DNA from: Modestobacter sp. Leaf380
GTDB taxonomy: Bacteria > Actinomycetota > Actinomycetes > Mycobacteriales > Geodermatophilaceae
Reading direction: 5' to 3'
NCBI RefSeq assembly: GCF_001424485.1
Contig: NZ_LMQC01000009.1
Coordinates: 1-60,130 of the forward strand
Length of the DNA stretch: 60,130 nucleotides
In this document: piece after piece, positions 41,485 to 50,948 of the stretch
Layout of the letters: every line of letters begins with the position of its first letter
How positions within the stretch are numbered: position 1 is the stretch's first letter
Notes under the pieces: generated by a model
Databases searched by the model: none
What the model was told of the DNA's origin: nothing
Seen by the model: only the letters and a program-made list of their open reading frames with translations
Made by a program: the position numbers and the translations under genes

Positions 41485-43025
41485 CGGTCCGGCTCGTCGA
41501 CGCGGACGCAGACGACGGTGTGGTCGTCCCGCCGCGGCGCGCTGCCGCCGAACCGCATGCTGGCCGCGGCGAGGGCGGCCACCAGTCGCCCCGGCTCGGC
41601 GCCGGGGTGGTCGGCGGCCGTCGCCAGGACGCCCTCGGTGCCGAACTCCTCCCCCGCGGGGCCGCGGGACTCGGTGACCCCGTCGGTGAAGACCAGCAGC
41701 ACGTCGCCGGGGTCGGTGCCCACCGTCTCGGTGCGCCAGCGGCGGCCGAGCATGGCCGAGGACAGCAGCGGCCCCGTCGTCCCCAGCTCGAGGTGGGTCG
41801 GCGCGCCGTCGGTGGACCGGAGGAGCAGACCGGAGGGGTGGCCCGCGTTGGCGTGGGCGAGCGTGTGCTCGGCGGCGTCGAGGACGGCGACGAACACGGT
41901 GGCGAAGCGGCCGACGGGCACCTCGGCGAGGTCGGTGCAGACAGCGGTGAGCGCGTCGCCGGGGCTCAGGCCGGCGCGCAGCGCGGCCAGCAGGGTGTGC
42001 TTGAGCCGGAGGGCGAAGACGGCGCTGGCCGGCCCGTGCCCCGCGACGTCGCCGACCACGAGGGCCAGCCGGGTCGGGGACAGCGCGACGGTGTCGAACC
42101 AGTCGCCGGCGAGGACGCCCTCGGCCGGGTCCAGGCGCCCGGCGACCGTCATCCCGGGGACGTCGTCCTCGGCGGGCTCCAGTGCCTCGCGCAGCGCGGA
42201 GACCGCAGGCCCGGTCTGCTCCAGGGCCCCCAGGGCGCGGCGGCTGCTGTGCAGGTCGGCGGCGAGCCGGTCGCGCATGGCGGTGACGTCGGCGGCCAGG
42301 CTGCGCATCTCCTGGGCACCGGTGACCGGCAGGGTGGCGCCCAGGTCGCCCGCGGCGACGGCCCGGGTGGCCTCCGCGAGCCGGGACAGCGGCCGGGCGA
42401 GTGCCCGCCACAGCACCACGCACCCGACGACGGTGACGAGCAGCAGCGTGGTGAGCGTGGCGGAGAGCAGCATCGTGAGGCGGTCCTGCAGCTCGCCGAG
42501 CCGGTCCGCGGTCGCGTCCCGGGCGGTGGTCAGCCAGTCGGCGACCGCCTGCTCGCGGACCCGGATCGTGTCGAAGAGCTGCTTGCCGCGCTTGGTGCCC
42601 ACGACCGACGAGGCGTCCTCGCCTCGCCCCGCGGCCACGGCGTCGATCTGCGACTGGGCGTACGCCACCCAGGCCGCGTGCGCCTCGTCCAGCCGGTCGA
42701 CGAGCTCAGCCGGTCCGCCGACCTCCGCCCAGGACACCCGCAGGTCGTCCGTCAGCGCGGGGACGGCGTCCGCCGCCTCCCGGTACGGCGTGAGGAAGTC
42801 CGGCGCCCCGGTGAGCAGGTAGCCCCGCAGCCCGGTCTCCTCGTCGACGTAACCGGTGAGCAGCCGCGCCTCGATCCGGTCGGCACGGCTCAGCTCATCC
42901 TGCCGCGCCTGGGTCGCCTGCACCTGGTCCTCGGTGGCGAAGACGGCGGTCGACGCGGCGACGATCAGCACGAGCAGCAGGGCGCTGAGGACGAGCACCC
43001 AGCGCGTCAGGCCGTGCCGTCGCAC
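41481..43025 (-). CDS. SpoIIE-type PP2C phosphatase with CHASE3 and HAMP domains
   Basis: A 514-residue membrane sensor. GTG VRRHGLTRWVLVLSALLLVLIV gives the first membrane segment, then an extracellular CHASE3 region (TGYVDEETGLRGYLLTG), second segment (SATLTTLLLVTVVGCVVLW), HAMP (RPLSRLAEATRAVAAGDLG) and a C-terminal SpoIIE phosphatase: GDWFDTVALSPTRLALVVGDVAGHGPAS, LLVFTDGVTESR, RRDDHTVVCVRV. The Asp residues for metal binding are present. It should dephosphorylate an anti-anti-sigma factor. The frame is open 100 codons further upstream, but that part looks like a different gene (see 43080-43325). Confidence 0.9.
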   Translation of the reverse strand: MRRHGLTRWVLVLSALLLVLIVAASTAVFATEDQVQATQARQDELSRADRIEARLLTGYVDEETGLRGYLLTGAPDFLTPYREAADAVPALTDDLRVSWAEVGGPAELVDRLDEAHAAWVAYAQSQIDAVAAGRGEDASSVVGTKRGKQLFDTIRVREQAVADWLTTARDATADRLGELQDRLTMLLSATLTTLLLVTVVGCVVLWRALARPLSRLAEATRAVAAGDLGATLPVTGAQEMRSLAADVTAMRDRLAADLHSSRRALGALEQTGPAVSALREALEPAEDDVPGMTVAGRLDPAEGVLAGDWFDTVALSPTRLALVVGDVAGHGPASAVFALRLKHTLLAALRAGLSPGDALTAVCTDLAEVPVGRFATVFVAVLDAAEHTLAHANAGHPSGLLLRSTDGAPTHLELGTTGPLLSSAMLGRRWRTETVGTDPGDVLLVFTDGVTESRGPAGEEFGTEGVLATAADHPGAEPGRLVAALAAASMRFGGSAPRRDDHTVVCVRVDEPDR

Positions 43026-43079
43026 CGGTGCGGCTCCTGTCGTCGGGCGTCCGCTCGCGTGGCGAGCGCACGGCGAGGC

Positions 43080-43325
43080 TAGCGAGTCGAACTGGGTGCT
43101 TGGTCCAAGTTCAGGGTTGTCGAGGAGGCGGGCGGCGAGGCGGGCGACGCCCACCTCGGCCACGGCGACTTCCGCCATCTCGCGGGCTTGGTGCTCCCGC
43201 TGCTCGCGCACACCCTCGAAGTCGACACTCAAGGACCCGGCGAACCCGGGGATGGCCGCGATAGCCGCTCGTGCAGCGATGATTCTCAGCGATGGCGGAT
43301 GATCTGATTTCCGGCCATGCCTCAT
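43080..43325 (-). pseudogene. 5' stump of an unknown gene at the left side of the restriction island
   Basis: Reading from ATG 43325, about 80 codons (MRHGRKSDHPPSLRIIAARA, AIAAIPGFAGSLSVDFEGVRE, AREMAEVAVAEVGVARLAARLLDN) look like a genuine helical N-terminus, similar in style to effector or immunity-like proteins that start with AAIAxIPxxGG. It then reads straight into sequence with no such character and on into the phosphatase frame. So a gene seems cut off here, in line with a recombination edge of the island. It is divergent from hsdM. Confidence 0.5.
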
Positions 43326-43345
43326 CGTGGCAGACGGGTAGCCCT

Positions 43346-43377
43346 CAACTACACCCGATCATCTGGCTGGGTAGTTG
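43346..43377. promoter_or_regulatory. inverted repeat in the hsdM/stump divergent region
   Basis: CAACTACACCC (43346-43356) and GGGTAGTTG (43369-43377) are inverted copies with two extra bases in the left arm and a 12-base spacer. The site sits about 90 bp upstream of hsdM and 21 bp upstream of the stump start, a reasonable operator position for either. No control (C) protein gene is present. Confidence 0.42.
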
Positions 43378-43467
43378 CTCGGTCACAGTCCGAGACAGGT
43401 TCGCGCCCCTCGGGTAGGAATGACCCGTGGCCGGGCACGTCCGGCATCCAGCGTTCGGGGGGCACTA

Positions 43468-45462
43468 GTGCAGGCCGACCAAGTGTCCGGGTTCGAGGGC
43501 AAGGTCTCCTTCGTCTGGCAGGTCGCCGACCTGCTGCGCGGTGACTACAAGCCCGCCGAGTACCGGGGCGTGATCCTCCCGCTGCTGGTGCTGCGCCGGA
43601 TGGATGCCGTCCTCGCCGACACCAAGCAAGCGGTGCTCGACCGGGCCGAGAAGCTCAAGGGCGTCACCGACACTCCCGACCTTCTGCTCAAGCAGGCGGC
43701 TGGCGGTTTGCCGTTCTACAACACCAGCAAGCTCAGCTTCAACACCCTGCTGGACTCCCCGAACAACCTGGCCGACGCACTGCGCGCCTACATCGGGGCC
43801 TTCTCCCCCGGGGCGGCCACAGTGCTGGAGAAGTACCGGTTCGACGAGCAGATCAGCCGGCTCGACGAAGCCGGGCTGCTCTACCAGGTGCTCGGCAAGT
43901 TCGCCGACCTCGACCTGCGCCCCTCGGTCGTGCCGAACCATGCCATGGGCTACATCTTCGAGGAGCTGCTCCGACGCTTCTCGGAGCTCTCCAACGAGAC
44001 GGCGGGCGAGCATTTCACCCCGCGGGAGGTCATCCGGCTCATCGTCGACCTGCTGCTCGCCGAGGACGGCGACGTGCTCACCGGCAAGGCCCCGGTTCGG
44101 TCCATCTACGACCCAGCGTGCGGCACCGGCGGCATGCTGAACATCGCCGATCAGTGGCTGACCCGCCGCAACCCCGCCGCCAAGCTGGAGATGTTCGGGC
44201 AGGAACTGAACCCCGAGACCTGGGCCATCGCACGGTCCGACCTGCTCATCCAGGGCCAGGACCCCGAGCGCATCGTCCTGGGCAACACGCTGACCGCCGA
44301 TGGCCACGCAGACAAGCGATTCGACTACCTGTTGGCCAACCCGCCGTTCGGTGTCGACTGGAACAAATCCGCTACGGCGATTCGCGCCGAGGCGGCCCAA
44401 CCCGGAGGTCGGTTCTCCGCCGGACTCCCCCGCGTCTCCGACGGCAGCCTGTTGTTCCTGCAGCAGATGATCGCCCGCATGAAGGCCCCGGACGACGGCG
44501 GCTCCCGCGTCGCCATCGTGTTCTCCGGCAGCCCGCTGTTCGCCGGCGCGGCCGAGTCGGGCGAGAGCAACATCCGCCGCTGGATCATCGAGAACGACTG
44601 GCTCGAAGGCATCGTCGCACTGCCCGACCAGCTTTTCTACAACACCGGAATCAGCACCTACGTCTGGATCGTGACCAACCGCAAGCGCCTCGAACGCAAG
44701 GGCAAAGTCGCGCTGGTAGACGCCCGTGGCGAATGGTCAAAGATGCGAAAGAGCCTCGGAGACAAGCGCAAGTTCCTTGACGACGACCACATCGCCAAGG
44801 TTGCCCGGCTCTATGCCGACAGCGCCCACGGCACAAACGACGAGCGGGTCAAGGTGTTCGACAACGACACCTTCGGGTTTCGACGAATCACGGTCGAGCG
44901 GCCACTCCACCGCCGCTTCCGCGTTTCCGCTGAAACAGCCGAGCAGGTCGCGCTCGCCAAGCCAGTAGTTGCGCTTGCCGCTGGGGACGACGACGCCCGC
45001 AAGTGCTTTGAGGCAGTCATCGGCGCGTTGCGCGACCTGGAAGGCCTGGTCGAAGACGACGAGAAGCTCTTCACCAAGCGCCTGCTCAACGCGTGCACCG
45101 CAAGGGGTCACATTGGCCTGGCTCCGGCGCTGAAGAAGGCAATGTTGCTGGCTGCAGTGGAGACAATCCCGGCCGCGCCGCTAGTGCGGGACAAATCGGG
45201 TGCGCCGACGCCGGACCCGGACTTGCGGGACAACGAGAACGTCCCGCTAACCGAGGACGTGGACGCTTACATCGAGCGCGAGGTCCTACCGCACGTAGCC
45301 GACGCCTGGGTCGACCACGCCAAGACCAAGATCGGCTACGAGATCCCCTTCACCAGGTTCTTCTACAGGTATGTTCCCCCGCGCCCCCTGGCCGAGATTG
45401 ACGTTGAGCTGGATGCCGTCGAAGCCGAGATCCAGCAACTCCTCGCCGGACTGAAGCGTTGA
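43468..45462 (+). CDS. hsdM: type I restriction-modification DNA methyltransferase subunit HsdM
   Basis: A 664-residue protein with GTG behind GGGGGG. N-terminal HsdM helical domain (FVWQVADLLRGDYKPAEYRGVILPLLVLRRMDAVL), then the N6-adenine methylase core: motif I DPACGTGGML near residue 215, FGQELNPETWAIARSDLL and motif IV NPPFGVDW near 291. The late region (IGYEIPFTRFFYRYVPPRPLAEIDVEL) is typical of the large actinobacterial HsdM class. It methylates adenine using SAM together with HsdS. First gene of a six-gene overlapping operon. Confidence 0.95.
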   Translation: MQADQVSGFEGKVSFVWQVADLLRGDYKPAEYRGVILPLLVLRRMDAVLADTKQAVLDRAEKLKGVTDTPDLLLKQAAGGLPFYNTSKLSFNTLLDSPNNLADALRAYIGAFSPGAATVLEKYRFDEQISRLDEAGLLYQVLGKFADLDLRPSVVPNHAMGYIFEELLRRFSELSNETAGEHFTPREVIRLIVDLLLAEDGDVLTGKAPVRSIYDPACGTGGMLNIADQWLTRRNPAAKLEMFGQELNPETWAIARSDLLIQGQDPERIVLGNTLTADGHADKRFDYLLANPPFGVDWNKSATAIRAEAAQPGGRFSAGLPRVSDGSLLFLQQMIARMKAPDDGGSRVAIVFSGSPLFAGAAESGESNIRRWIIENDWLEGIVALPDQLFYNTGISTYVWIVTNRKRLERKGKVALVDARGEWSKMRKSLGDKRKFLDDDHIAKVARLYADSAHGTNDERVKVFDNDTFGFRRITVERPLHRRFRVSAETAEQVALAKPVVALAAGDDDARKCFEAVIGALRDLEGLVEDDEKLFTKRLLNACTARGHIGLAPALKKAMLLAAVETIPAAPLVRDKSGAPTPDPDLRDNENVPLTEDVDAYIEREVLPHVADAWVDHAKTKIGYEIPFTRFFYRYVPPRPLAEIDVELDAVEAEIQQLLAGLKR

Positions 45463-46682
45463 GAACAGTCCCCCTCCGGTCAGCTGCGGACGTACTCCTT
45501 GGGCGTATGCGCAGCCCCGAGAATGCCGACGGGGAGCACATGACCCCCTACCTCCGCGCTGCGAATGTGGCCGACGGCAGCCTGCTGCTCGATGACGTGA
45601 AGACGATGAACTTCACGCCAGCCGAGCAACGCCGGTACGCGCTTGAGCCCAGAGACGTCCTGGTCACCGAGGGCTCCGGAAGCCGCGGCACAGTCGGCGC
45701 TAGTGCCGCGTGGCCGGGGTCAGACGAACCGACGATGTGTCAAAACACGCTGATACGACTCCGGGCACGTGCTCATGTCGACCCCAGCTTTCTTTACTGG
45801 TGGTCTCGGCATGCCTACGGAAGCGGAGTTTATGCAGCCGCAGCTCAGGGTCTGGCCATCTGGCACCTGAGCGCTGAAAGGGTCCGAGCTCTCCCGTTCG
45901 TAGACCTCGCAATCGACGAGCAGCGGCGGATCGCAGACTTCCTCGACGACCAGGTCGCCCGCCTAGACAGAGCACTAGCCGTCCGCAGCAATCAGGGCTC
46001 GTTATTGCGCGAACGTGTGCTGGAGGCATTGGAGTCTGCGTACTCACCTGCGCTGAACCGGGCGTCAGCCGTTCCACTGGGCCGCCTGTTGAAAAGCTCG
46101 CCCTGCTACGGAGTCCTAGTGCCCGTATTTGAGGAAGCAGGTGTCCCGTTCTGCCGGGTGGGCTCACTGACAGACCTGGACAATGGCTTCCTGCCCGAGG
46201 TCTTCATTTCATCAGCCCAAAGCCTGGAATACCGCCGCACGCAGGTCGAGCCGGGCGATGTCTTGACCTCTGTGGTGGGAAGCCTAGGAGTCTCAGCCAT
46301 CGTCCCTGACCACGCGAAAGGCGTGAATGTGGCTCGCGCGGTTGCTCGACTACAACCGGCCCGGGGGGTTCCGTCCTGGTTCTTACGGGGTTACCTTTCG
46401 ACCCGATCCTTCAGGGACAGTGCGGCACTGGCCACCGGCGGTGGCACCGCGCAGCCAACTCTCAACATGGGAGATCTGGTGAAGTTTGCAGTTGGCAACG
46501 CGACCGATGTTGACATGATGCGCAACGTCGCATTCGCGGCGGAATCTTTGTCGCGGCAACAAGCAGCTGGACTTTCTGCGATAGGCCGCTCCGCCCGACT
46601 CCTGGAGGAGCGGAAGCAGGCGTTGATCACGGCTGCCGTCACGGGTCAGTTTGACGTCACTGCGGCTCGGAGCGTGGCCTGA
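45459..46682 (+). CDS. hsdS: type I restriction specificity subunit HsdS
   Basis: A 407-residue protein beginning with TTG in a TTGA overlap with hsdM. Two target-recognition domains are seen: MTPYLRAANVADGSLLLDDV...VLVTEGSGSRGTVG...SAERVRALPFVDLAIDEQRRIADFLDDQVARLDRAL, and a second FCRVGSLTDLDNG...VEPGDVLTSVVGSLG...LEERKQALITAAVTGQFDVTAA. The helical spacer after each TRD is normal. Base use is more A/T-rich than in neighbouring genes, typical of a variable specificity gene. Overlaps hsdR (TGATG). Confidence 0.93.
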   Translation: MRTVPLRSAADVLLGRMRSPENADGEHMTPYLRAANVADGSLLLDDVKTMNFTPAEQRRYALEPRDVLVTEGSGSRGTVGASAAWPGSDEPTMCQNTLIRLRARAHVDPSFLYWWSRHAYGSGVYAAAAQGLAIWHLSAERVRALPFVDLAIDEQRRIADFLDDQVARLDRALAVRSNQGSLLRERVLEALESAYSPALNRASAVPLGRLLKSSPCYGVLVPVFEEAGVPFCRVGSLTDLDNGFLPEVFISSAQSLEYRRTQVEPGDVLTSVVGSLGVSAIVPDHAKGVNVARAVARLQPARGVPSWFLRGYLSTRSFRDSAALATGGGTAQPTLNMGDLVKFAVGNATDVDMMRNVAFAAESLSRQQAAGLSAIGRSARLLEERKQALITAAVTGQFDVTAARSVA

Positions 46683-49600
46683 TGGCCGGCACTAATGAGG
46701 AGGCGTTCGAGGCCACCATCGAGGTGCATCTGCTCGCGCACGGGTGGCGACACGGTTCCCCGACCGACTACGACGTCGTCCAAGGACTCGATCCCGTCCA
46801 AGTCTTTGGCTTCTTGCAGGAGACGCAGCCGAAGGAGCTCGCCAAGCTCACCACCCAGCTCGGCGCCGCCACCGAGACCAAGGTGCTGCAGCGAATCGCC
46901 AGCGAGTGCGACGCTATGGGCGTCGTCCACGTTCTTCGTCGCGGCGTCCGCATGAACGGAGTCCACCTGCGGCTGGCGTTCTTCCGGCCGACCACCGGCC
47001 TCACCCCTGATCTCGCCAAGGCGTATGCATCCAACCGCACGCTCGTCTACCGGCAGCTGCACCACAGTGAGTCCAGTCCGCACCAGTCGCTGGACTTGAT
47101 GCTCGCGGTCAACGGCATCCCGGTCGCCACCGCCGAGCTGAAGAACCACTTCACCGGGCAGACCGTCGAGCACGCCAAGACCCAGTATCGGGACCCTGCC
47201 CAGCGCAATCCGAAAGACCGGATCTTCGCCAAGCGCGCGCTGGCGCATTTTGCCGTCGACCCGGACCTCGTCTTCCTGGCAACGAAGCTCGACGGCGACC
47301 AGACCGTCTTCCTCCCTTTCAACCAGGGCTCGAACGGTCCCGGCCGCAACGGCGGCACCGGCAATCCGGTCAACCCGCATGGGCACCGCACCGCCTACCT
47401 GTGGGAGCAGGTCTGGGCGCGGGACACCTGGCTCGACCTGCTGCACCGCTTCGTGCAGGAGAACGCCGCCTCGTCCAAGCGCAACGTCCTGTTCCCTCGC
47501 TACCACCAGTGGGACGTCGTCCAGCGCCTCACCCGGCACGCCGCCACCCACGGGGCCGGTCACTCCTACCTGCTGCAGCACTCCGCCGGGTCGGGCAAGT
47601 CGAACTCCATAGCCTGGCTGGCCCACCGCCTCGCTGACCTGCACACCCCCGGCCATCCAACCGAGCTGGCCGGGGACGCCAGCATCGGCGTCGACACCCT
47701 GGTCTTCGACAAGGTCGTAGTAATCACCGACCGGAAGGTTCTCGACCAGCAGCTGCAGGCAACCATCTCCGGCTTCGAGCACGTCCCCGGGTTGCTGCAG
47801 CGGATCGACGGCAACTCCGAGCAGCTGCGCGATGCGCTCACCGACACCCAGACAAAGATCGTCATCACCACGTTGCAGAAGTTCCCGGTGATCGCGGCAA
47901 CCCAGCTCGAGGACAAGCGCATCGCCGTCATCGTCGATGAGGCCCACTCCTCGCAGTCCGGGGATGCTGCACAGAGCGTCAAGAAGGTGCTCGGCTCAGC
48001 CGCCGAGGACGAGGACGTCGACGACCAGGACCTGCTGGCGGCCGAGGTGAACGCGGTGCTGGTGTCGGCGAAGGCGCGCGGCAAGCAGGGCAACCTGTCG
48101 TTCTTCGCCTTCACCGCCACCCCGAAGACCAAGACGCTGCAGCTTTTCGGCCAGCGGCGCGCCGACGACCCCACGCAGTACGAGGCGTTCCACCTGTACT
48201 CGATGCGACAGGCCATCGACGAGGGCTTCATCCTCGACGTGCTGGCGCACTACCTCACCTACAAGCGCTACTACCGGCTGGCCAACGGCCTGACCAACGA
48301 CGACCCCGAGGTGGAGAAGGGCAGAGCGTCGGTCGCGCTCGCCCGGTTCGTCGACCTGCATCCCTCCAACCTGGAGCAGCGCGCCGAGATCGTCGTCAAG
48401 CACTTCCAGGCGGTGACCGCCGGAAAGATTGGCGGGCGCGGCAAGGCGATGGTGGTGACCCGCAGCCGGTTGCATGCCGTCCGGTACGTGCGGGCGATCC
48501 GTGCCTACCTGGACAAGCACGCCATCACCGACGTCCATGCGTTCGTGGCGTTCTCCGGGTCCCTCACCGACCCCGGTGTTTCCGCGGAAACACCCGTGAC
48601 CGAGTCGAGCCTGAACGGCTTCCCGGAATCGCAGACCAAGCAGCGCTTCCACGACGAGGGGCAGCTGCTGATCGTCGCTGAGAAGTACCAGACCGGCTTC
48701 GACGAGCCGCTGCTGCACACGATGTACGTGGACAAGTCACTGGCCGGGGTCAGGGCCGTGCAGACGCTGTCCCGGCTCAACCGGACGACGCCGGGCAAGG
48801 AGGACACCTTCGTCCTGGACTTCGTGAACACCGCGGAGCAGATCAAGGATGAGTTCGCGCCGTTCTTCGAGACCACCTGGACCGAGGAGACCGACCCCAA
48901 CCTGCTCTACAACCTGCTGACCCGGATCGAGTCCCACGCGGTCATCCACCCAGCCGAGCAGCAGGCGGCCGTCACCGCACTCCTGGCCGGTGGATCGGGC
49001 ACGCACGCCCTGGTGTCGGCCAACGTCGACCCGGCGGTTGTACGGGCGCACAACCTCCCTGAGCACGCGCTCGACGATCTACGGGACGCACTCAAGGCCT
49101 TCGTGCGGGCCTATGCCTTCCTTGGCCAAGTGGTGCCGTTCACGGACACCGACCTGGAGTCCACCTACCTGTACGCCAAGCTGCTGCTCTCGAAGATCAA
49201 GTCAGCTGCCGTCGACGCCGGAGCCATCGACCTGGGCACCACCGATCTGGAGTTCCTCGGTCACAAGGGCGGGCTGATCACCTCGGGGAGCAACGTCCCC
49301 GGGGAGGACGACGGCGAGATCGAAGGGTTCACCGGTGGCGGGCGCGGGAGCTCGATCGAGCAGGCGCTGACCATCCGGCTGTCCGAACTGATCACCCAGT
49401 TCAACACTCTCTTCGACATCGACATCTCCGAGAACGACGCACTGGAGATATACGTGGGTCTGCCGGCCGCGCTCTCCGACGACCCGGCCGTGCAGCAGCG
49501 GGCTGCCGACAACACCGAGGAGCAATTCGGCCTCACCCTCAAGCACGAACAGATCGCCGGCGCCCTCTACGACCGGCAGGAGGCGTCGATGCAGCTGCTC

Positions 49601-49705
49601 AAGCGGTTGCTCGAAGACCCCAACCTCGCGCAAGCCGCCTGGCAGGTCGTCATGCCTGAGACCTACCGCGCCGCCCGACGGAAGTTCGAGGAGACGGTGG
49701 CGTGA
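46682..49705 (+). CDS. hsdR: type I restriction endonuclease subunit HsdR
   Basis: A 1007-residue protein. N-terminal nuclease: SLDLMLAVNGIPVATAELKNHFTG (catalytic D and ExK near residues 138 and 151). SF2 translocase: Walker A HSAGSGKSNSIAWLAHRL near 300, DEAH box VIVDEAHSSQSG near 418, motif III FFAFTATPKTKTL, motif VI QTLSRLNRT. The C-terminal helical domain binds the methylase core. All motor and nuclease residues are present, so the enzyme should be active. ATG shares its A with the hsdS stop. Confidence 0.95.
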   Translation: MAGTNEEAFEATIEVHLLAHGWRHGSPTDYDVVQGLDPVQVFGFLQETQPKELAKLTTQLGAATETKVLQRIASECDAMGVVHVLRRGVRMNGVHLRLAFFRPTTGLTPDLAKAYASNRTLVYRQLHHSESSPHQSLDLMLAVNGIPVATAELKNHFTGQTVEHAKTQYRDPAQRNPKDRIFAKRALAHFAVDPDLVFLATKLDGDQTVFLPFNQGSNGPGRNGGTGNPVNPHGHRTAYLWEQVWARDTWLDLLHRFVQENAASSKRNVLFPRYHQWDVVQRLTRHAATHGAGHSYLLQHSAGSGKSNSIAWLAHRLADLHTPGHPTELAGDASIGVDTLVFDKVVVITDRKVLDQQLQATISGFEHVPGLLQRIDGNSEQLRDALTDTQTKIVITTLQKFPVIAATQLEDKRIAVIVDEAHSSQSGDAAQSVKKVLGSAAEDEDVDDQDLLAAEVNAVLVSAKARGKQGNLSFFAFTATPKTKTLQLFGQRRADDPTQYEAFHLYSMRQAIDEGFILDVLAHYLTYKRYYRLANGLTNDDPEVEKGRASVALARFVDLHPSNLEQRAEIVVKHFQAVTAGKIGGRGKAMVVTRSRLHAVRYVRAIRAYLDKHAITDVHAFVAFSGSLTDPGVSAETPVTESSLNGFPESQTKQRFHDEGQLLIVAEKYQTGFDEPLLHTMYVDKSLAGVRAVQTLSRLNRTTPGKEDTFVLDFVNTAEQIKDEFAPFFETTWTEETDPNLLYNLLTRIESHAVIHPAEQQAAVTALLAGGSGTHALVSANVDPAVVRAHNLPEHALDDLRDALKAFVRAYAFLGQVVPFTDTDLESTYLYAKLLLSKIKSAAVDAGAIDLGTTDLEFLGHKGGLITSGSNVPGEDDGEIEGFTGGGRGSSIEQALTIRLSELITQFNTLFDIDISENDALEIYVGLPAALSDDPAVQQRAADNTEEQFGLTLKHEQIAGALYDRQEASMQLLKRLLEDPNLAQAAWQVVMPETYRAARRKFEETVA

Positions 49706-50379
49706 CCGGTCCGCGTGAGGTGGCCAACTGGCAGGCCAAGATCGACGATCTGTCCGCCGAGTGGGGGTCCATGCACGTCCCCTCACCCGATCTCGGCGAC
49801 TGGAATCGACTGATGACCGTCATGACCTCAGAAGTCGGCCAGCTCCGGGCCACGTCGCAATGGCGTTCCGGGCCCAGGACGCTACTAGAAGCACTCGGTC
49901 TCCACCACCGCGAGCTGGCGCTCACAGCGGGCCTGGGCTGGCTGCTCGACCCCGACGGCCACCACGGTCTCGGGTCCGCATTTCTCGAAGACTTTCTCGC
50001 TGCCCTCGGAGTTCCGATGCCGGCACCTGGGCCCGTCAGCATTCAGTTGGAAGAGCAACGCAACATCACCAGGGCCGACCTCGTGCTCCGCTGCCCCCAA
50101 GTGACGGTGCTCATCGAGGCCAAGGTGTGGGCGCTGGAGCAACCACAACAGTGCGCCAGGCTCGCCAGCGAGTGGGCGGACGAGAGCCCCGTTCTCGTGT
50201 ACCTAACTCCGCGCGGCGTCCACCCGACGACCGCCGGCAGCTCGCTGGACGAGTGGCGCACCCTCAGCTGGGGGGACGTCGCCGAAGCAGTGGCGCGGGC
50301 CGCCGCTCGTTCCGACGCAGCGCCCGGTGTGCACGACTACCTGAACACGCTCACCCACGACGTCGGGAGAACTCGTTGA
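49702..50379 (+). CDS. PD-(D/E)XK nuclease-like protein X, coupled to hsdR
   Basis: A 225-residue protein with GTG overlapping the hsdR stop (GTGA). RADLVLRCPQVTVLIEAKVWALEQPQQCARLA, residues 124-155, has the D-x-n-E-x-K catalytic pattern and the following QxxR-like helix of the PDDEXK_4 nuclease group; ELALTAGLGWLLDPDGHHGLGSAFLEDFL is the usual first helix of the same family. Such proteins are common in phage-defence neighbourhoods. Here translation coupling to hsdR implies a shared role. It is followed by a four-base overlap with the companion gene. Confidence 0.82.
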   Translation: MTGPREVANWQAKIDDLSAEWGSMHVPSPDLGDWNRLMTVMTSEVGQLRATSQWRSGPRTLLEALGLHHRELALTAGLGWLLDPDGHHGLGSAFLEDFLAALGVPMPAPGPVSIQLEEQRNITRADLVLRCPQVTVLIEAKVWALEQPQQCARLASEWADESPVLVYLTPRGVHPTTAGSSLDEWRTLSWGDVAEAVARAAARSDAAPGVHDYLNTLTHDVGRTR

Positions 50380-50948
50380 CAGCCGCAGACCCGAAGGCCG
50401 ACTTCTACTTCCGGCACCGCGCTGCCATCGAGGAGTGGGCCGCACTCCGGTCCACGGCGCGGGCGGCGTTCAACGACGGTCTCAGTTCGGCATTGTCCGT
50501 CTTCGACCCGGACGAGGTCCTCGGCGCGAGCGAGGTCGTGGAGCAAAGGGGGAGCTGGCACAACGTCGGACTGCGGAGGCCGGAATGGCCGGCGAACGGC
50601 TGGCCTGTTGCCGTCGTCCTCGGCTGGAACGCGGGGACGGTGCTCGACCCGGCCAGGAACGAGCTGCCGTTCGTAGGGGTCTACCTGGAACCCGGCGACG
50701 ACCGGAAGGAGATGTCCAAGGACGCCGCGCTCGCCCTGGCCACGGTTGCCAGGAACCAAGGATGGACCGGCCAGCGGGAGGACGCCTATCCCCTGTGGAC
50801 GCAGGTCCCCCAGCCCGAGGGCGATCCGTCCATGGCGAGCTGGGTGCAAGCCAGCTATGAGGCTCTCCATCAGGCATGGACGGCGTTGTCCCCCGCCATC
50901 TCCCACTTCGTGTCGACATCGACTCCATCGACGGCTCAGGACGGATGA
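50376..50948 (+). CDS. companion protein Y, unknown, coupled to the PD-(D/E)XK gene
   Basis: A 190-residue protein beginning with TTG (TTGA overlap). FYFRHRAAIEEWAALRSTARAAFNDGLSSAL is a helical start; VVEQRGSWHNVGLRRPEW and WPVAVVLGWNAGTV look like strands, and FVGVYLEPGDDRKEMSKDAALALATVARNQGW a mixed segment. I recognise no domain, but proteins of this type often sit directly after PDDEXK_4 genes. It could be an immunity-like or sensing partner. It overlaps the next gene (ATGA). Confidence 0.75.
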   Translation: MTAADPKADFYFRHRAAIEEWAALRSTARAAFNDGLSSALSVFDPDEVLGASEVVEQRGSWHNVGLRRPEWPANGWPVAVVLGWNAGTVLDPARNELPFVGVYLEPGDDRKEMSKDAALALATVARNQGWTGQREDAYPLWTQVPQPEGDPSMASWVQASYEALHQAWTALSPAISHFVSTSTPSTAQDG

